64,000 bases of DNA from Denitratisoma oestradiolicum (GTDB lineage Bacteria; Pseudomonadota; Gammaproteobacteria; Burkholderiales; Rhodocyclaceae): the NCBI RefSeq assembly GCF_902813185.1, contig NZ_LR778301.1, positions 2,294,001 to 2,358,000 on the forward strand, read 5' to 3'. Below, piece by piece: positions 46,185 through 55,515 of the stretch. How positions within the stretch are numbered: the stretch's first letter is position 1; the number at the start of each line of letters is the position of its first letter. The translations under genes and the position numbers were made by a program. The notes under the pieces are model-generated. The model was given only the letters and a program-made list of their open reading frames with translations. It did not search any database and was not told the origin of the DNA.

Positions 46185-47810
46185 TCAAGCGGCTTCCCTT
46201 TTCGGCGCAACCAGGGGCAGGCTGATCAGGAAGCGGGTCCCCATTGCTGTCGATTCGGCGCGAATCTCGCCTCCCATCACGCCACTGATGATGTTGTAGA
46301 CGATGTGCAGGCCCAGTCCGCTACCGCCCTGGCCACGCCGGGTGGTAAAGAATGGATCGAAGACGCGGGAGAGATTTTCCTGGGGAATGCCGATGCCGTC
46401 ATCCGAAAAAACGATCAGCACCCTTCCCGGTGTTTCGTCCGGATGGGCCGAAAGACGCATCAGCCCCTGCTCCCGGCCCGCGAAGGCATGGGTCAGGGCA
46501 TTGATCACCAGATTGCTGATGACCTGGCCCAGGGGCCCCGGATAGCTGTCCATCAGCAGCCCCTCCTGCACATCCAGTTCCAACCGGTAGGCGGTCTTGC
46601 GGAACGAGGGAGCCAGGGTGGCAACGATTTCCGCCAGGGTGGATTTCAGTTCGAACTCCCGCCGCTGGGAGCTGGTCTGGTCGGCAGCCACCTGCTTGAA
46701 GCCGGCGATCAATTCGCTGGCCCGGCTGAGGTTGCGCTGGATCAGGTCGCTGCCGGCCTGGGCGGTCTCCATATAGCGTTCCAGACTGGAACGGCGCAGG
46801 CCGCCCTCATATTCCTTGAGAAAGGCCCGGGTCCGTTCCGCCAGGGTGGAACTGGCGATCACGGCATTGCCGATGGGCGTGTTGAGTTCATGGGCCACCC
46901 CCGCCACAAGGGCACCCAGGCCGGCCATTTTCTCCGCCTGGAGCAGTTGGTTCCGGGCGCTATTGAGATCGGCGACGATTTTTTCGAGCACTGCGTTTTT
47001 TTCGTGCAATTCCCGGGTCCGCTCGGAGACCCGCTGCTCCAGGGTCTGGTTCAGTTCCATCACCTCTTCCCGGGATCGTTGCAATTCATTCACCCGGGCC
47101 TGGATCGCCTCGGCCATCCGGTTGAAATTCCGGGCCAGGAGACTGAATTCATCGGACTGGTATTCGGCCGCCCGGACACCGAGATCGCCCTCGGCCAGGG
47201 CCTTCGAAGCCCGTGCCAGCCCTTCCACCTGATGGGCCACGGTCAGGCCCATCAGCAACAGGGCGCCTGTCAGCAGCAGCAGGCCGACACCCGCGATCAG
47301 CAGGCTTTGGCGGGCCGCACCGTAAGAGGCCTCCACCAGCGCCCCGGTGGCCAGGCCAAATTGCAGATAGCCCACTCGGTTGTTTTTCAGCAGTATGGGC
47401 TGACGCACATGAAGCAGGCCACGTTCCACCGCCTCCAGGGAGAGTGCATCCGGTCCCGGCAGTTTCCGTGGCGCATCCCCGGCACGCAGAATAATGGCGC
47501 CATCCTCGCCCGCCACCACGACATAGACCAGGCCATTACCCTGCCGGCTGGCGGCGCGAGGCGCCAGCATTTCGGTCAGGAAGTCCCGCAGGGGCTCGAA
47601 CTGCCCGGTGGCCGTGCCGGGCGCAATGGAGAGATTCAATATCGCGGAAATCTGCTGCACATTGGTACGGGCATTTTCCACCAATGCCTGGCGTACCACC
47701 CCCATGCTCTGCACAGTGGAAAAAATCATCACCAGCCCGAGCGCCATGACACAGGCCAGCAACAGGCGCATGCGGAAGGATCTGGGTAGGAACGACATAG
47801 TTACCTGCAT
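46185..47810 (-). CDS. Membrane sensor histidine kinase
   Basis: A 541-residue kinase. Transmembrane helices lie at about 14-35 and 170-190, with a periplasmic sensor domain of about 130 residues between them. Then come HAMP (to about 240), a coiled coil, the dimerisation domain with the phospho-His at about 307 in VAGVAHELNTPIG, and an ATPase domain with NLVINALTHAF, DDGIGIP and GSGLGLHIV. The start may be 47810 or the ATG four codons later, which has AGGT before it. Its partners are probably the EAL response regulator downstream and the periplasmic binding protein upstream. Confidence 0.93.
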   Translation of the reverse strand: MQVTMSFLPRSFRMRLLLACVMALGLVMIFSTVQSMGVVRQALVENARTNVQQISAILNLSIAPGTATGQFEPLRDFLTEMLAPRAASRQGNGLVYVVVAGEDGAIILRAGDAPRKLPGPDALSLEAVERGLLHVRQPILLKNNRVGYLQFGLATGALVEASYGAARQSLLIAGVGLLLLTGALLLMGLTVAHQVEGLARASKALAEGDLGVRAAEYQSDEFSLLARNFNRMAEAIQARVNELQRSREEVMELNQTLEQRVSERTRELHEKNAVLEKIVADLNSARNQLLQAEKMAGLGALVAGVAHELNTPIGNAVIASSTLAERTRAFLKEYEGGLRRSSLERYMETAQAGSDLIQRNLSRASELIAGFKQVAADQTSSQRREFELKSTLAEIVATLAPSFRKTAYRLELDVQEGLLMDSYPGPLGQVISNLVINALTHAFAGREQGLMRLSAHPDETPGRVLIVFSDDGIGIPQENLSRVFDPFFTTRRGQGGSGLGLHIVYNIISGVMGGEIRAESTAMGTRFLISLPLVAPKREAA

Positions 47811-47968
47811 CGGTTCGATTCAACGGGTACCAGGAGGGAAGAGCATGAAAAACTCTGGTCAGCGTGCTTTATTCCGAATGGTCAATATAGCCTACCGCCA
47901 CCATCACCAGCACCGTCAGGAACCCTGGGCCATCGCCCTTGTGGCCCTGAAATTCGCTTACCGAAAAA

Positions 47969-48379
47969 TCAGGGCACACTCAGTCGCAACAATATCCGAG
48001 CACCCGCAGGTACAACGGGCAGATAAGTCACCACACCCTTTTCTTTCACGATGATTTCACCCGCCTCGGCGGGCCCGACTTCCCTGGGAGGCCGGCTCCG
48101 CCCGGTAAAGACCTGCTGGGCCCAATAACCACGCACCCGGTTACTGGAGAATCCGGCAACCGCCTGATAAAAGCCCTCCCGCAAGCCCTCGTTTGCCACA
48201 TCCATGGGCGACAGGACCAGCGCGCCCGCGTAAATGCGACGTTTGCCCAGGAACAAATCTGCCACATCTTCGCGACTGAGACTGACCGCCGGAAGATCTC
48301 GATGGGCCACCAACAGCAACTCTCCTCCAGTGGCCGCCCAGGACAAAATCAATAACAGCAGGAACAGCATGACTCGCAT
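47969..48379 (-). CDS. Small PstS-like periplasmic substrate-binding protein
   Basis: A 136-residue protein with a signal peptide (MRVMLFLLLLILSWAATG) and a short PBP-like domain: LSREDVADLFLGKRRIYAGA, then FYQAVAGFSSNRVRGYWAQQVFTG, ending with VVTYLPVV. This pattern belongs to small phosphate-binding-like proteins. It has no transporter partner here and lies just upstream of the sensor kinase, so it may present a ligand to the kinase's periplasmic domain; this is inference. Confidence 0.8.
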   Translation of the reverse strand: MRVMLFLLLLILSWAATGGELLLVAHRDLPAVSLSREDVADLFLGKRRIYAGALVLSPMDVANEGLREGFYQAVAGFSSNRVRGYWAQQVFTGRSRPPREVGPAEAGEIIVKEKGVVTYLPVVPAGARILLRLSVP

Positions 48380-48388
48380 CCCTAGGAC

Positions 48389-49588
48389 TCAGAAAACGAA
48401 GTCCAGGCCAACGGAACAGACTCTTTCCACTGACGGATGGGACACGTTGTAATTGGGCCCATGGTTGATGTAGAGCCCCCGGCTGGCCTCGTCCGGACGG
48501 ATGAAATCCACCTGGGCCTTGAGCCGGACACCGGGGCCCAACTCATGATTGACGCCCAGGGCCAGGGTGCTTTGGGTCTGGCGCTGGACATCGTAGGAAG
48601 CCTTGATCAGCCCATGGGCCGGACTACCGTCGTAATGCCCCGAACCGTCATCGGTCAAACGGCGGGCCAGGGTGACATAGGGCATGGTCGGACCGAAACG
48701 ACGCCCCACGGTCAGATAGGCCCCCTGCCGATCAGCGGCCCAGGCGGACTTTCCGCTACGACGCAGCCATTCCCCCATCACCATCCAGTGTTCGCCATCA
48801 TAAACACCCCCAAAACTCAAATAGGGGAAAGTCATGTTGTTGTCGAAATCCTCGGATACATGGGGATCAATCCGCTGGATTTCCCTGAGCAGAGGCTCCA
48901 TGGCCGAGCGATTGAGCGTCAGGGAACGGGGTCTTGCGAAGGAGGCTGTCCAGCGCCAGTCCCCTCGCAGCAGTTCCGCAGTGGCAAATGTCCCCCTTGC
49001 CCGACTGACAGCCACGGAAGCTCCGTTATCGAATGGTGCTTCCGAGTAGCTGATAATGCTGCCCAGGCGCCAGTTGATCGTGCCGAAATCCTGATGGGTG
49101 CGGATCAATACCTCGACACCGTTCGAAGGCGCTGCCGAAAACAGTCCATAAATCTCTGCCGGCGGTCGCGGCCAGGGCAAGGTGAAATTAATCCGGCGAT
49201 ACTCGGCAGCCAGAGCGCGGTTCGGTGGCAGACGTCCGCCCCGGAAAGAAACATTTTCCGACCACTCGTAACGCAGATTGGCCAGAGTGATCTCCGGTTT
49301 GAATCGGCCATCCGGGGTAAGTCCGGTAATGACCTGAAACACACCATCCAGGCCCGGCCCCATCTTCACGTCTGCCTGCAGGCCCAGCATGGAATCCAGC
49401 CCGCCGTCCAGGGAACGGGACCTACCAGGGCCATAAGGCTGGGCCGTATTGACGAAATCAGCGTTCTTCTGGCTGGTCCAGGCAAGTCCCACCGTGCCAA
49501 ACCCGGAAAATCGGACGCCGAATCCATTCGCAGCCGCCGTAGACATCAGGCCAGCGAACACTGACATAAGTAGTAGCCGGAAAATCAT
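48389..49588 (-). CDS. Porin-like outer-membrane beta-barrel protein
   Basis: A 399-residue protein with a signal peptide cleaved near STAAANG and alternating amphipathic strands, beginning GVRFSGFGTVGLAW. It ends in VGLDFVF with the terminal Phe of barrel proteins. Substrate is unknown. It lies 13 bp after bioC and 9 bp before the binding-protein gene, so the three are likely on one transcript. It could admit or sense the ligand of the module. Confidence 0.8.
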   Translation of the reverse strand: MIFRLLLMSVFAGLMSTAAANGFGVRFSGFGTVGLAWTSQKNADFVNTAQPYGPGRSRSLDGGLDSMLGLQADVKMGPGLDGVFQVITGLTPDGRFKPEITLANLRYEWSENVSFRGGRLPPNRALAAEYRRINFTLPWPRPPAEIYGLFSAAPSNGVEVLIRTHQDFGTINWRLGSIISYSEAPFDNGASVAVSRARGTFATAELLRGDWRWTASFARPRSLTLNRSAMEPLLREIQRIDPHVSEDFDNNMTFPYLSFGGVYDGEHWMVMGEWLRRSGKSAWAADRQGAYLTVGRRFGPTMPYVTLARRLTDDGSGHYDGSPAHGLIKASYDVQRQTQSTLALGVNHELGPGVRLKAQVDFIRPDEASRGLYINHGPNYNVSHPSVERVCSVGLDFVF

Positions 49589-49601
49589 GGGCCGGAGTCT
49601 A

Positions 49602-50372
49602 TTACAACCCCATGCCTAGTGTGGCATTAATGCACAGAGTGTCATAACTCAGGGGCAAGCCCGAAGACTCGGCCATGAGTTCGTAGGCGGAGACGAAGCG
49701 CCGCCAGGCGGCCTTGCCCATCAGACCGGGACGCCGCCCCCCGCCGGTGACCCGGCTGGCACCCAGGTCCCGAACAGCGGACAGCAGGCTCACCATGTCG
49801 GGATAGTGCAGCACCAGCGTCTCCCGCCTCAACTGCACATCAATGAATCCCACGCGGCGAAAAGCAGAGGCCACATGATCCGGGTCAGGGAAGGGAATGG
49901 TGTGACGATACCGGTCCACGGTCGCAAAGGCCTGACGCAACTCACGGAAGGTCTCAGGCCCCAGGGTGCTGGCAGCGAGCCAGCCACCGGGTTTCAGGAC
50001 CCGCGCCATCTCTCTGGCGACGGCATCGGGATTGCACCATTGAATGGCCAGGTTGGACCAGATGCCCTCCATGCTGGCATTCGCCAGGGGCAGGGCCTGA
50101 AGATCGGCACAGAGCCTGGAATTCGCAGTTGCACGGGCCACCATGGGGTAGGCGAAATCCAGGGCGAGGACTTCAGCATCAGGCCAGTGTCTGCGAAGCA
50201 GCCCCAGACCATGGCCAGTACCGCAACCACCATCGAGCATCCAGCCGGAGGGCAGGCCGTGAGGAAGTGTGGCCAATAAGCGTTCGCCCATCTGCCGCTG
50301 AAAATCAGCAACATCGTCATAGCGGTGCGCTGCCCGTGAAAAGCGCGCACGAACATGCCGGGCTTCGCTCAC
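49602..50372 (-). CDS. bioC: Malonyl-ACP O-methyltransferase BioC
   Basis: Methylates malonyl-ACP to start pimeloyl assembly for biotin. The 256-residue protein has the SAM motif LDGGCGTGHGLGLL and the late WSNLAIQWC segment typical of BioC. The GTG start (VSEARHVRARFSRAA) has GGAGG eight bases upstream, which lies in the repeat element between bioH and bioC. An upstream ATG would translate the repeat and is rejected. It follows bioH. Confidence 0.93.
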   Translation of the reverse strand: MSEARHVRARFSRAAHRYDDVADFQRQMGERLLATLPHGLPSGWMLDGGCGTGHGLGLLRRHWPDAEVLALDFAYPMVARATANSRLCADLQALPLANASMEGIWSNLAIQWCNPDAVAREMARVLKPGGWLAASTLGPETFRELRQAFATVDRYRHTIPFPDPDHVASAFRRVGFIDVQLRRETLVLHYPDMVSLLSAVRDLGASRVTGGGRRPGLMGKAAWRRFVSAYELMAESSGLPLSYDTLCINATLGMGL

Positions 50373-50375
50373 TGG

Positions 50376-50451
50376 ACTACCCTCCCCCCAACCCCCTCCC
50401 CAAGGGAGGGGGTTCGCGGGGCGAACCCCTTCGGGCGGCCGTGCGGGGCGC
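50376..50451. repeat. GC-rich intergenic element between bioH and bioC
   Basis: The gap contains two inverted repeats: CCCCCTCCC with GGGAGGGGG, and GGGGTTCG with CGAACCCC, giving two strong hairpins. It resembles the C-rich element at 39.0 kb. On the minus strand its G-rich edge supplies the ribosome site of bioC. Genome-wide copy number cannot be judged here. Confidence 0.55.
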
Positions 50452-51222
50452 TCATCGCCCCTCCACCGCGAAGTCACTGACCCGCTGGGCAAAGCGTACC
50501 GGGTCCGAGGCAAAGGGAGCATGGGCGCTGCCTTCGAAGACATCCAGTCGGGACCGGGGTAGCCGCGCCAGCAAGGCCTCGGCCGCCCCCAGGGGCATCA
50601 GGGGGTCCACGCTGCCATGGATCAGCAGCACCGGCTGTGTCACCTCGGGCAAGAGCCCTCTCAGGTCCGTCGTGCCCAGGGTGCGCAGGCCCTCCCGCAG
50701 GCTGGCGCCATCCGCCGGCAGTCCCCCATCGAGGCAATGGCGCGTGGCCCGGAGGGCCTCCCTGCCGTGCACATCGCCGTGATGGATCAATCCCGAGAAC
50801 TGCTTCAGCAGGGCCGATGCGTCGGTCTCCAGTGCGCGGATGAATTCATCGAGCCTATCCGCCGGCAGGCCCGCCTCCCAGCCTTCCCGGGACAGGAAGG
50901 AAGCCGTGGCCCCCACCAGCACCAGGCGGGCGATCCGGCGCGGATGGCGGACGGCGCAGGCCAGGGCCACCAGGGCGCCCAGAGACCAGCCGCAAACCAT
51001 GGCACGGGGCGGCAGCGTGGCCGCCAGGGCATCGGCCAGAGCCTCGATGCCGTAGTCCGCCACGGGAGGCGTGGCGCCATAGCCTGGCAAATCCACCAGA
51101 TGCACGGTGAACTCCCGGGACAGCAAAGAAGCCACCCCATCCCAGGCGGCGCTACCCAGGCCCCAGCCCGGGACCAGGGTCAGGTTGGGGCCCTGGCCCA
51201 GGCTGTGTTCGGCCAGCATCAT
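50452..51222 (-). CDS. bioH: Pimeloyl-ACP methyl ester esterase BioH
   Basis: Alpha/beta-hydrolase of 256 residues that removes the methyl group from pimeloyl-ACP methyl ester, ending the BioC-dependent route. The nucleophile is in CGWSLGALVA, the acid in IHGSVDPLMP and the His in EGSAHAPFAS. The start ATG overlaps the bioF stop as ATGA. The pairing with bioC supports the assignment. Confidence 0.94.
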   Translation of the reverse strand: MMLAEHSLGQGPNLTLVPGWGLGSAAWDGVASLLSREFTVHLVDLPGYGATPPVADYGIEALADALAATLPPRAMVCGWSLGALVALACAVRHPRRIARLVLVGATASFLSREGWEAGLPADRLDEFIRALETDASALLKQFSGLIHHGDVHGREALRATRHCLDGGLPADGASLREGLRTLGTTDLRGLLPEVTQPVLLIHGSVDPLMPLGAAEALLARLPRSRLDVFEGSAHAPFASDPVRFAQRVSDFAVEGR

Positions 51223-52385
51223 GGTGCTGCCTCCAGGGCCGCCAGCAGCGTATCCACATCGGACTCCCCATGGGCTGCCGAGAGGGAGATGCGCAAACGG
51301 GAGGAACCCTCCGGTACCGTGGGCGGACGTATCGCCGGCACCCAGAGGCCCAGCCTCTCCAGATGGGCCGACAGCTCCAGGGCCTTGCCCGTATCGCCGA
51401 CGATCAGGGGCTGGATCGGGCCAGCCGAATCGGCCAGGCGCCAGCCCCGCCGGAAGGCCAGGGGCGCCAGTCCTCCCCGCAGCCGGGTAATCAAGGCTTG
51501 CAGATGCTGCCGGCGTCCTTCCCCCGCCTCGATCAGGTCGATGCTCATCAACAGGGCCGCAGCCAGGGCCGGCGGCGGCGCGGTGGAAAAAACATAGCTG
51601 CGCCCCCGGCTGATCAGCCATTCCACCACCCGCTCGTCCCCGGCGACGAAGGCGCCCCCCACCCCGGCGGCCTTGCCCAGGGTGCCCATCAGCACCAGAC
51701 GGGGCGAGGCCTGCAGGCCGAAATGGGACAGCGCCCCCCGCCCCTCCTGTCCCAGCACGCCGAAGCCATGGGCATCGTCCACCACCAGCCAGGCATCGTG
51801 TTCTTCCGCCAGGACGAGCAGCCGGTCCAGGGCTGCCATGTCGCCATCCATGCTGAAGACGCTGTCGGTCAGGATCAGCTTGCGCCGGGCCGTGGAGGAC
51901 TTCAGCAGCCGTTCCAGTGCCGCGCTGTCATTGTGGGGATAACGCCGATGGCGGGCCCGGGAGAGCACTACCGCATCGATCAGGGAGGCATGATTGAGGC
52001 GGTCGGCGAACACCTCATCGCCCCGCCCCACCAGGGCAGGAGTGACGGCCAGATTGGCCAGGTAGCCGGTGGTGAAGGTGAGCGCGCGAGGCAGGCCGAG
52101 GAAGCCTGCCAGGCGCTGTTCCAGCGCCTCGTGGGGCACCAGATGGCCGCCCAGCAGCGCCGAGGCGCCGCTGCCGGCGCCCCAGCCTCGGGCGCCCTCG
52201 GCCAGGGCCGCGATCAGTTCCGGGTGGGCCGCCAGGCCCAGGTAGTCATTGCTGCAAAAGGACAGCAGGCGCCGCCCCTCCACCGTTACCCGGGGGCCAG
52301 CGGGGCTCTCCAGGACACGGCGGTGGCGACGCAGATGGGCGCGGTCCAGCTCGGCAAGGGCAAGTTCCAGTTCATCGAAAACCAT
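51219..52385 (-). CDS. bioF: 8-amino-7-oxononanoate synthase
   Basis: PLP enzyme joining pimeloyl-ACP with alanine in biotin synthesis. The 388-residue protein carries FCSNDYLGLAAHP, GSGASALLGGH, DDAHGFGVLG and the PLP lysine in GTLGKAAGVGG. Length is normal. It is coupled to bioH by ATGA and lies 33 bp after the chemoreceptor stop. Confidence 0.96.
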   Translation of the reverse strand: MVFDELELALAELDRAHLRRHRRVLESPAGPRVTVEGRRLLSFCSNDYLGLAAHPELIAALAEGARGWGAGSGASALLGGHLVPHEALEQRLAGFLGLPRALTFTTGYLANLAVTPALVGRGDEVFADRLNHASLIDAVVLSRARHRRYPHNDSAALERLLKSSTARRKLILTDSVFSMDGDMAALDRLLVLAEEHDAWLVVDDAHGFGVLGQEGRGALSHFGLQASPRLVLMGTLGKAAGVGGAFVAGDERVVEWLISRGRSYVFSTAPPPALAAALLMSIDLIEAGEGRRQHLQALITRLRGGLAPLAFRRGWRLADSAGPIQPLIVGDTGKALELSAHLERLGLWVPAIRPPTVPEGSSRLRISLSAAHGESDVDTLLAALEAAP

Positions 52386-52418
52386 GCCCCCGATTATCGC
52401 CCAGGGGCTGGTCCCCCA

Positions 52419-54041
52419 TCAGCGGATGAAACGGAAATAGGCGATCAAATCCCGCAATTGTTTGGCCGCGCCCTCGATCTCGTCCCCGGCGCGGCAAGCC
52501 TCATCCACACTGGAGCGGGTCTGATCCACACTGGCGGTGATGGTTTCCGTCTGGCGGATGATGTCCCGGCTGGCCTCGGACTGCTCCCGGGTGGAGCGGG
52601 CGATTTCGCGGGACATGGTGGAGGTCCGCTCATCATGCTGGGACACTTCGCCCAGTTCCTGCTCGGCCACCGCGATGGCTTGCTCGGCGGCCTCCACATG
52701 GCCGCCGGCGGCTTCCATACCGTTCACCGCCATCTGGGTCACCCGTTGTATCTCCTGCACGGTACGGGAGATTTCCTTGGTCTGGGAGCCCGCCCGTTCC
52801 GCCAGCTTGCGCACTTCGTCGGCCACCACGGCGAAGCCTCGCCCGGATTCCCCAGCCCGAGCCGCCTCGATGGCGGCATTGAGCGCCAGCAGATTGGTCT
52901 GGTCGGCGATTTCCTGGATGGTGGTACTGACCTGGCCGATGGCATTGGTGGCCTGGTACAGATCCGTCATGGTGGAACTGGCCTGATTCACCGTCTCCAC
53001 CACATGGCGTGAGGCCGCGCGGCTCTGTTCCATCTGATGCACCGCCTGCCGCAGCAGGTCGATGGACTGGGCCATGGAGGTGGCGGTGTCGTCGGCGCCA
53101 TGGGCCACCACCTCGATGGAGGTATTCATTTCCTCTATGGCAGCCGCCACATGGGAAACCGCCTCGGACTGGCTGGCAGAGGCCTGCCGGGTCTCCTCCA
53201 TGCGCAGATTCAAATGCCCCACATTGCCCGCCACCGAGCCGGCCGCCTCGGCAATCTCGGCGATCATGGCCTTGAGGTGGGTCTGCATGCTGATCACGTC
53301 ATCATTGAGCCGGCCCAGCTCATCATGGCGATCCAGGGGGATTTCATCGGTCAGATCACCCTGGGCGATACAGTCCAGACGACCGGTGACTTGCCCCATC
53401 CTGTCCAGCACATTGGCCTGGAGATAAAACAGGTAAGCGCCGGCAGCGAGAATCAGGCCACCGAGTCCCCAGCGAATACCGTCGATGAGCCCCGGAGCTA
53501 GCCCCAGGGCTCCGTCCGTGGCGGCCATAAGCAGATTCACCAGGGCTGCGGCAATGACGCCACCGGTCAGCCCCATCAGTTTTCCCCGCAGGGAAACCCG
53601 GCGCTGCCGGCCAGACTTGGGCAGTGCCTGCCCGCTGGCCAGCAGTTGCCGGTAGAGAGGCTCCACCGCAGCGATCTCCTCCCGGGTCGGGGTGGTGCGC
53701 ACCGACATATAGCCCACGGTAAGGGAGTTCTTGCGCACCGGCACCACCAGGGCCTTGACCCAGTAGAAGTCGCCATTGCTGGCTCGGTTCTTGACAATGC
53801 CGCGCCAGGGATGGCCGGCCTGGATGGTGGTCCAGAGATCGGCGAAGGCCTGGGGTGGCATGTCGGGATGACGCACCACATTGTGGTTCTTGCCGACCAG
53901 CTCGTCCCGGGAAAAGCCGCTCAGTTCAATGAAGGCATCGTTGGCGTAGGTAGTGATGCCCTTCAGATCGGTGCGGGAAACAATGTACTTGCCCCGGGGC
54001 AGAAATCTTTCGACCTGGGTGACCGGGAAATTCTTTTTCAT
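52419..54041 (-). CDS. Aer-like methyl-accepting chemotaxis protein with PAS domain
   Basis: A 540-residue receptor. An N-terminal PAS domain (about 15-120) has [20 protein letters not shown] and [12 protein letters not shown], the Aer type that can bind FAD and sense redox. Two close transmembrane segments follow at about 155-200, then HAMP and the signalling domain with [18 protein letters not shown] and [15 protein letters not shown]. There is no periplasmic sensor. The ATG giving [13 protein letters not shown] fits the family. It lies between bioA and bioF with an FNR-type site about 110 bp upstream. Confidence 0.94.
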   Translation of the reverse strand: MKKNFPVTQVERFLPRGKYIVSRTDLKGITTYANDAFIELSGFSRDELVGKNHNVVRHPDMPPQAFADLWTTIQAGHPWRGIVKNRASNGDFYWVKALVVPVRKNSLTVGYMSVRTTPTREEIAAVEPLYRQLLASGQALPKSGRQRRVSLRGKLMGLTGGVIAAALVNLLMAATDGALGLAPGLIDGIRWGLGGLILAAGAYLFYLQANVLDRMGQVTGRLDCIAQGDLTDEIPLDRHDELGRLNDDVISMQTHLKAMIAEIAEAAGSVAGNVGHLNLRMEETRQASASQSEAVSHVAAAIEEMNTSIEVVAHGADDTATSMAQSIDLLRQAVHQMEQSRAASRHVVETVNQASSTMTDLYQATNAIGQVSTTIQEIADQTNLLALNAAIEAARAGESGRGFAVVADEVRKLAERAGSQTKEISRTVQEIQRVTQMAVNGMEAAGGHVEAAEQAIAVAEQELGEVSQHDERTSTMSREIARSTREQSEASRDIIRQTETITASVDQTRSSVDEACRAGDEIEGAAKQLRDLIAYFRFIR

Positions 54042-54150
54042 GGCGGAACCGTAAATGGCAAGGAAATAAATCACGCTCCATAGCGCTTGCCAGATGTTAT
54101 TACGTACCCCTTACTACTACATGACTACTAAGTCATCCCGTGTCGTTTTT

Positions 54151-54164
54151 TTGATACAAATCAA
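54151..54164. promoter_or_regulatory. FNR/CRP-family binding site
   Basis: TTGAT-ACAA-ATCAA matches the FNR consensus TTGAT-N4-ATCAA at every defined base. It overlaps the bioA stop codon and lies about 110 bp upstream of the chemoreceptor start. A class II arrangement (site centred at -41.5) would place a -10 near 54130-54121 on the minus strand, where TAGTAGTCAT reads; this is weak but suitable. Anaerobic activation of the receptor gene is inferred. Confidence 0.65.
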
Positions 54165-55486
54165 ATCACCACCGCCAGGACATCAGCCACACCCTCCGCC
54201 AAGAAACGACTCGATGCATCGTCCAGCGCATAGGGGGGCATCAGGTACACCGTGTTGCCGATGGGTCTCAGCAACAGTTCCCGCGCCAGGCCCTGGGTAA
54301 AAAAGCGCCGGGCAAAGTCCGAAGGGGCGTCCACCACGTCGAAGGCCCAGATCATGCCCCGCTGACGGAAATGCCGAACCCGGGGATCGTCCCGCAGAGG
54401 TTCCAGGTAGCAGCTCAGGGTGGCCGCCCGCTCCCGATTGGCCGCCAGCACATCATCGGTCTCGAAGATGTCCAGGGTCGCCAGGGCCGCCCGGCAGGCC
54501 AGGGGGTTTCCCGTGTAGGAATGGGAGTGCAGGAAGGCCCGGCTCGTGGCGTCGTCGTAGAAGGTCTGATAGATGGCATCGGTGCTCAACACCACCGACA
54601 GGGGCAGGTAGCCGCCGGAAATGCCCTTGGACAGGCAGAGGAAATCCGGTCGGATAGCGGCCTGCTCGTGGGCAAAGAATGTTCCGGTGCGGCCGAAGCC
54701 CACGGCGATCTCATCGCAGATCAGGTGCGCGCCGTACTGGTCGCACAGCTTGCGGGCCAGGCGCAGGTATTCGGGGTCATGCATGGCAAAGCCCGTGGCG
54801 CACTGGACCAGGGGCTCCACGATCAGGGCGGCGACACGGCCGCCCTCCGCCTTCAGCGCCGACTCCAGGCCGGCGGCGGCGCGGCGGGCCACATCCACCG
54901 CGCTTTCTCCCGGCCCGGCTCGGCGGGAATCGGGGCTGGGCACGGTGCGCACATCCCGGACCAGGGGCGCGTAGGCGTCCCGGAAGATGGCCACGTCGGT
55001 GACCGAGAGCGCCCCCAGGGTCTCGCCGTGATAGCTGCCCTCCAGGCAGAGGAAAACGGTCTTATCCGGCTGCCCCAGGTTGCGCCAGGCGTGATGGCTC
55101 ATCTTGAGGGCGATCTCCGTGGCGCTGGCGCCATCGGAGGCGAAAAAGCAGTGCCCCAGGGCGCCGCCGGTGAGGGCCGAGAGCCGCTCCGCCAATTGCA
55201 CCGCCGGCTCATGGGTGAAGCCTGCCAGCATCACATGCTCCAGAGTCTCCAACTGATCTCGAAGAGCGGCATTGATGCGGGGATTGCAATGGCCGAAGAG
55301 ATTCACCCACCAGGAACTGATGGCGTCCAGGTAGCGCCGCCCCTCCGGATCGTAGAGCCAGAGCCCCTCCCCTCGCGCCACCGGCACCAGGGGCAGGGTC
55401 TCGTGGTGCTTCATCTGGGTGCAGGGATGCCAGACTGCGCTGAGGCTGCGGGCGAGAAGATCGGGAGACGAGAAGGAACGCGGCAT
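54161..55486 (-). CDS. bioA: Adenosylmethionine-8-amino-7-oxononanoate aminotransferase
   Basis: Converts KAPA to DAPA with SAM as amino donor. It has 441 residues. Motifs include WHPCTQMKHHE, the SSWWVNLFGHCNP segment, GSYHGETLG, ICDEIAVGFGRTG and the PLP lysine in CLSKGISGGYLP. The ATG giving MPRSFSSPDLLARSL removes an unlikely 38-residue extension. It starts 29 bp after hypE, so it may share the hyp transcript. Confidence 0.96.
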   Translation of the reverse strand: MPRSFSSPDLLARSLSAVWHPCTQMKHHETLPLVPVARGEGLWLYDPEGRRYLDAISSWWVNLFGHCNPRINAALRDQLETLEHVMLAGFTHEPAVQLAERLSALTGGALGHCFFASDGASATEIALKMSHHAWRNLGQPDKTVFLCLEGSYHGETLGALSVTDVAIFRDAYAPLVRDVRTVPSPDSRRAGPGESAVDVARRAAAGLESALKAEGGRVAALIVEPLVQCATGFAMHDPEYLRLARKLCDQYGAHLICDEIAVGFGRTGTFFAHEQAAIRPDFLCLSKGISGGYLPLSVVLSTDAIYQTFYDDATSRAFLHSHSYTGNPLACRAALATLDIFETDDVLAANRERAATLSCYLEPLRDDPRVRHFRQRGMIWAFDVVDAPSDFARRFFTQGLARELLLRPIGNTVYLMPPYALDDASSRFLAEGVADVLAVVI

Positions 55487-55515
55487 GGGCCGGATTTTAC
55501 ATCGGGGGATGTGGA

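Noticed and set aside
54075..54160. BirA-type biotin operator between bioA and the receptor
   Set aside because: No TTGTAAACC-like inverted repeat was found; the only clear motif is the FNR-type box.
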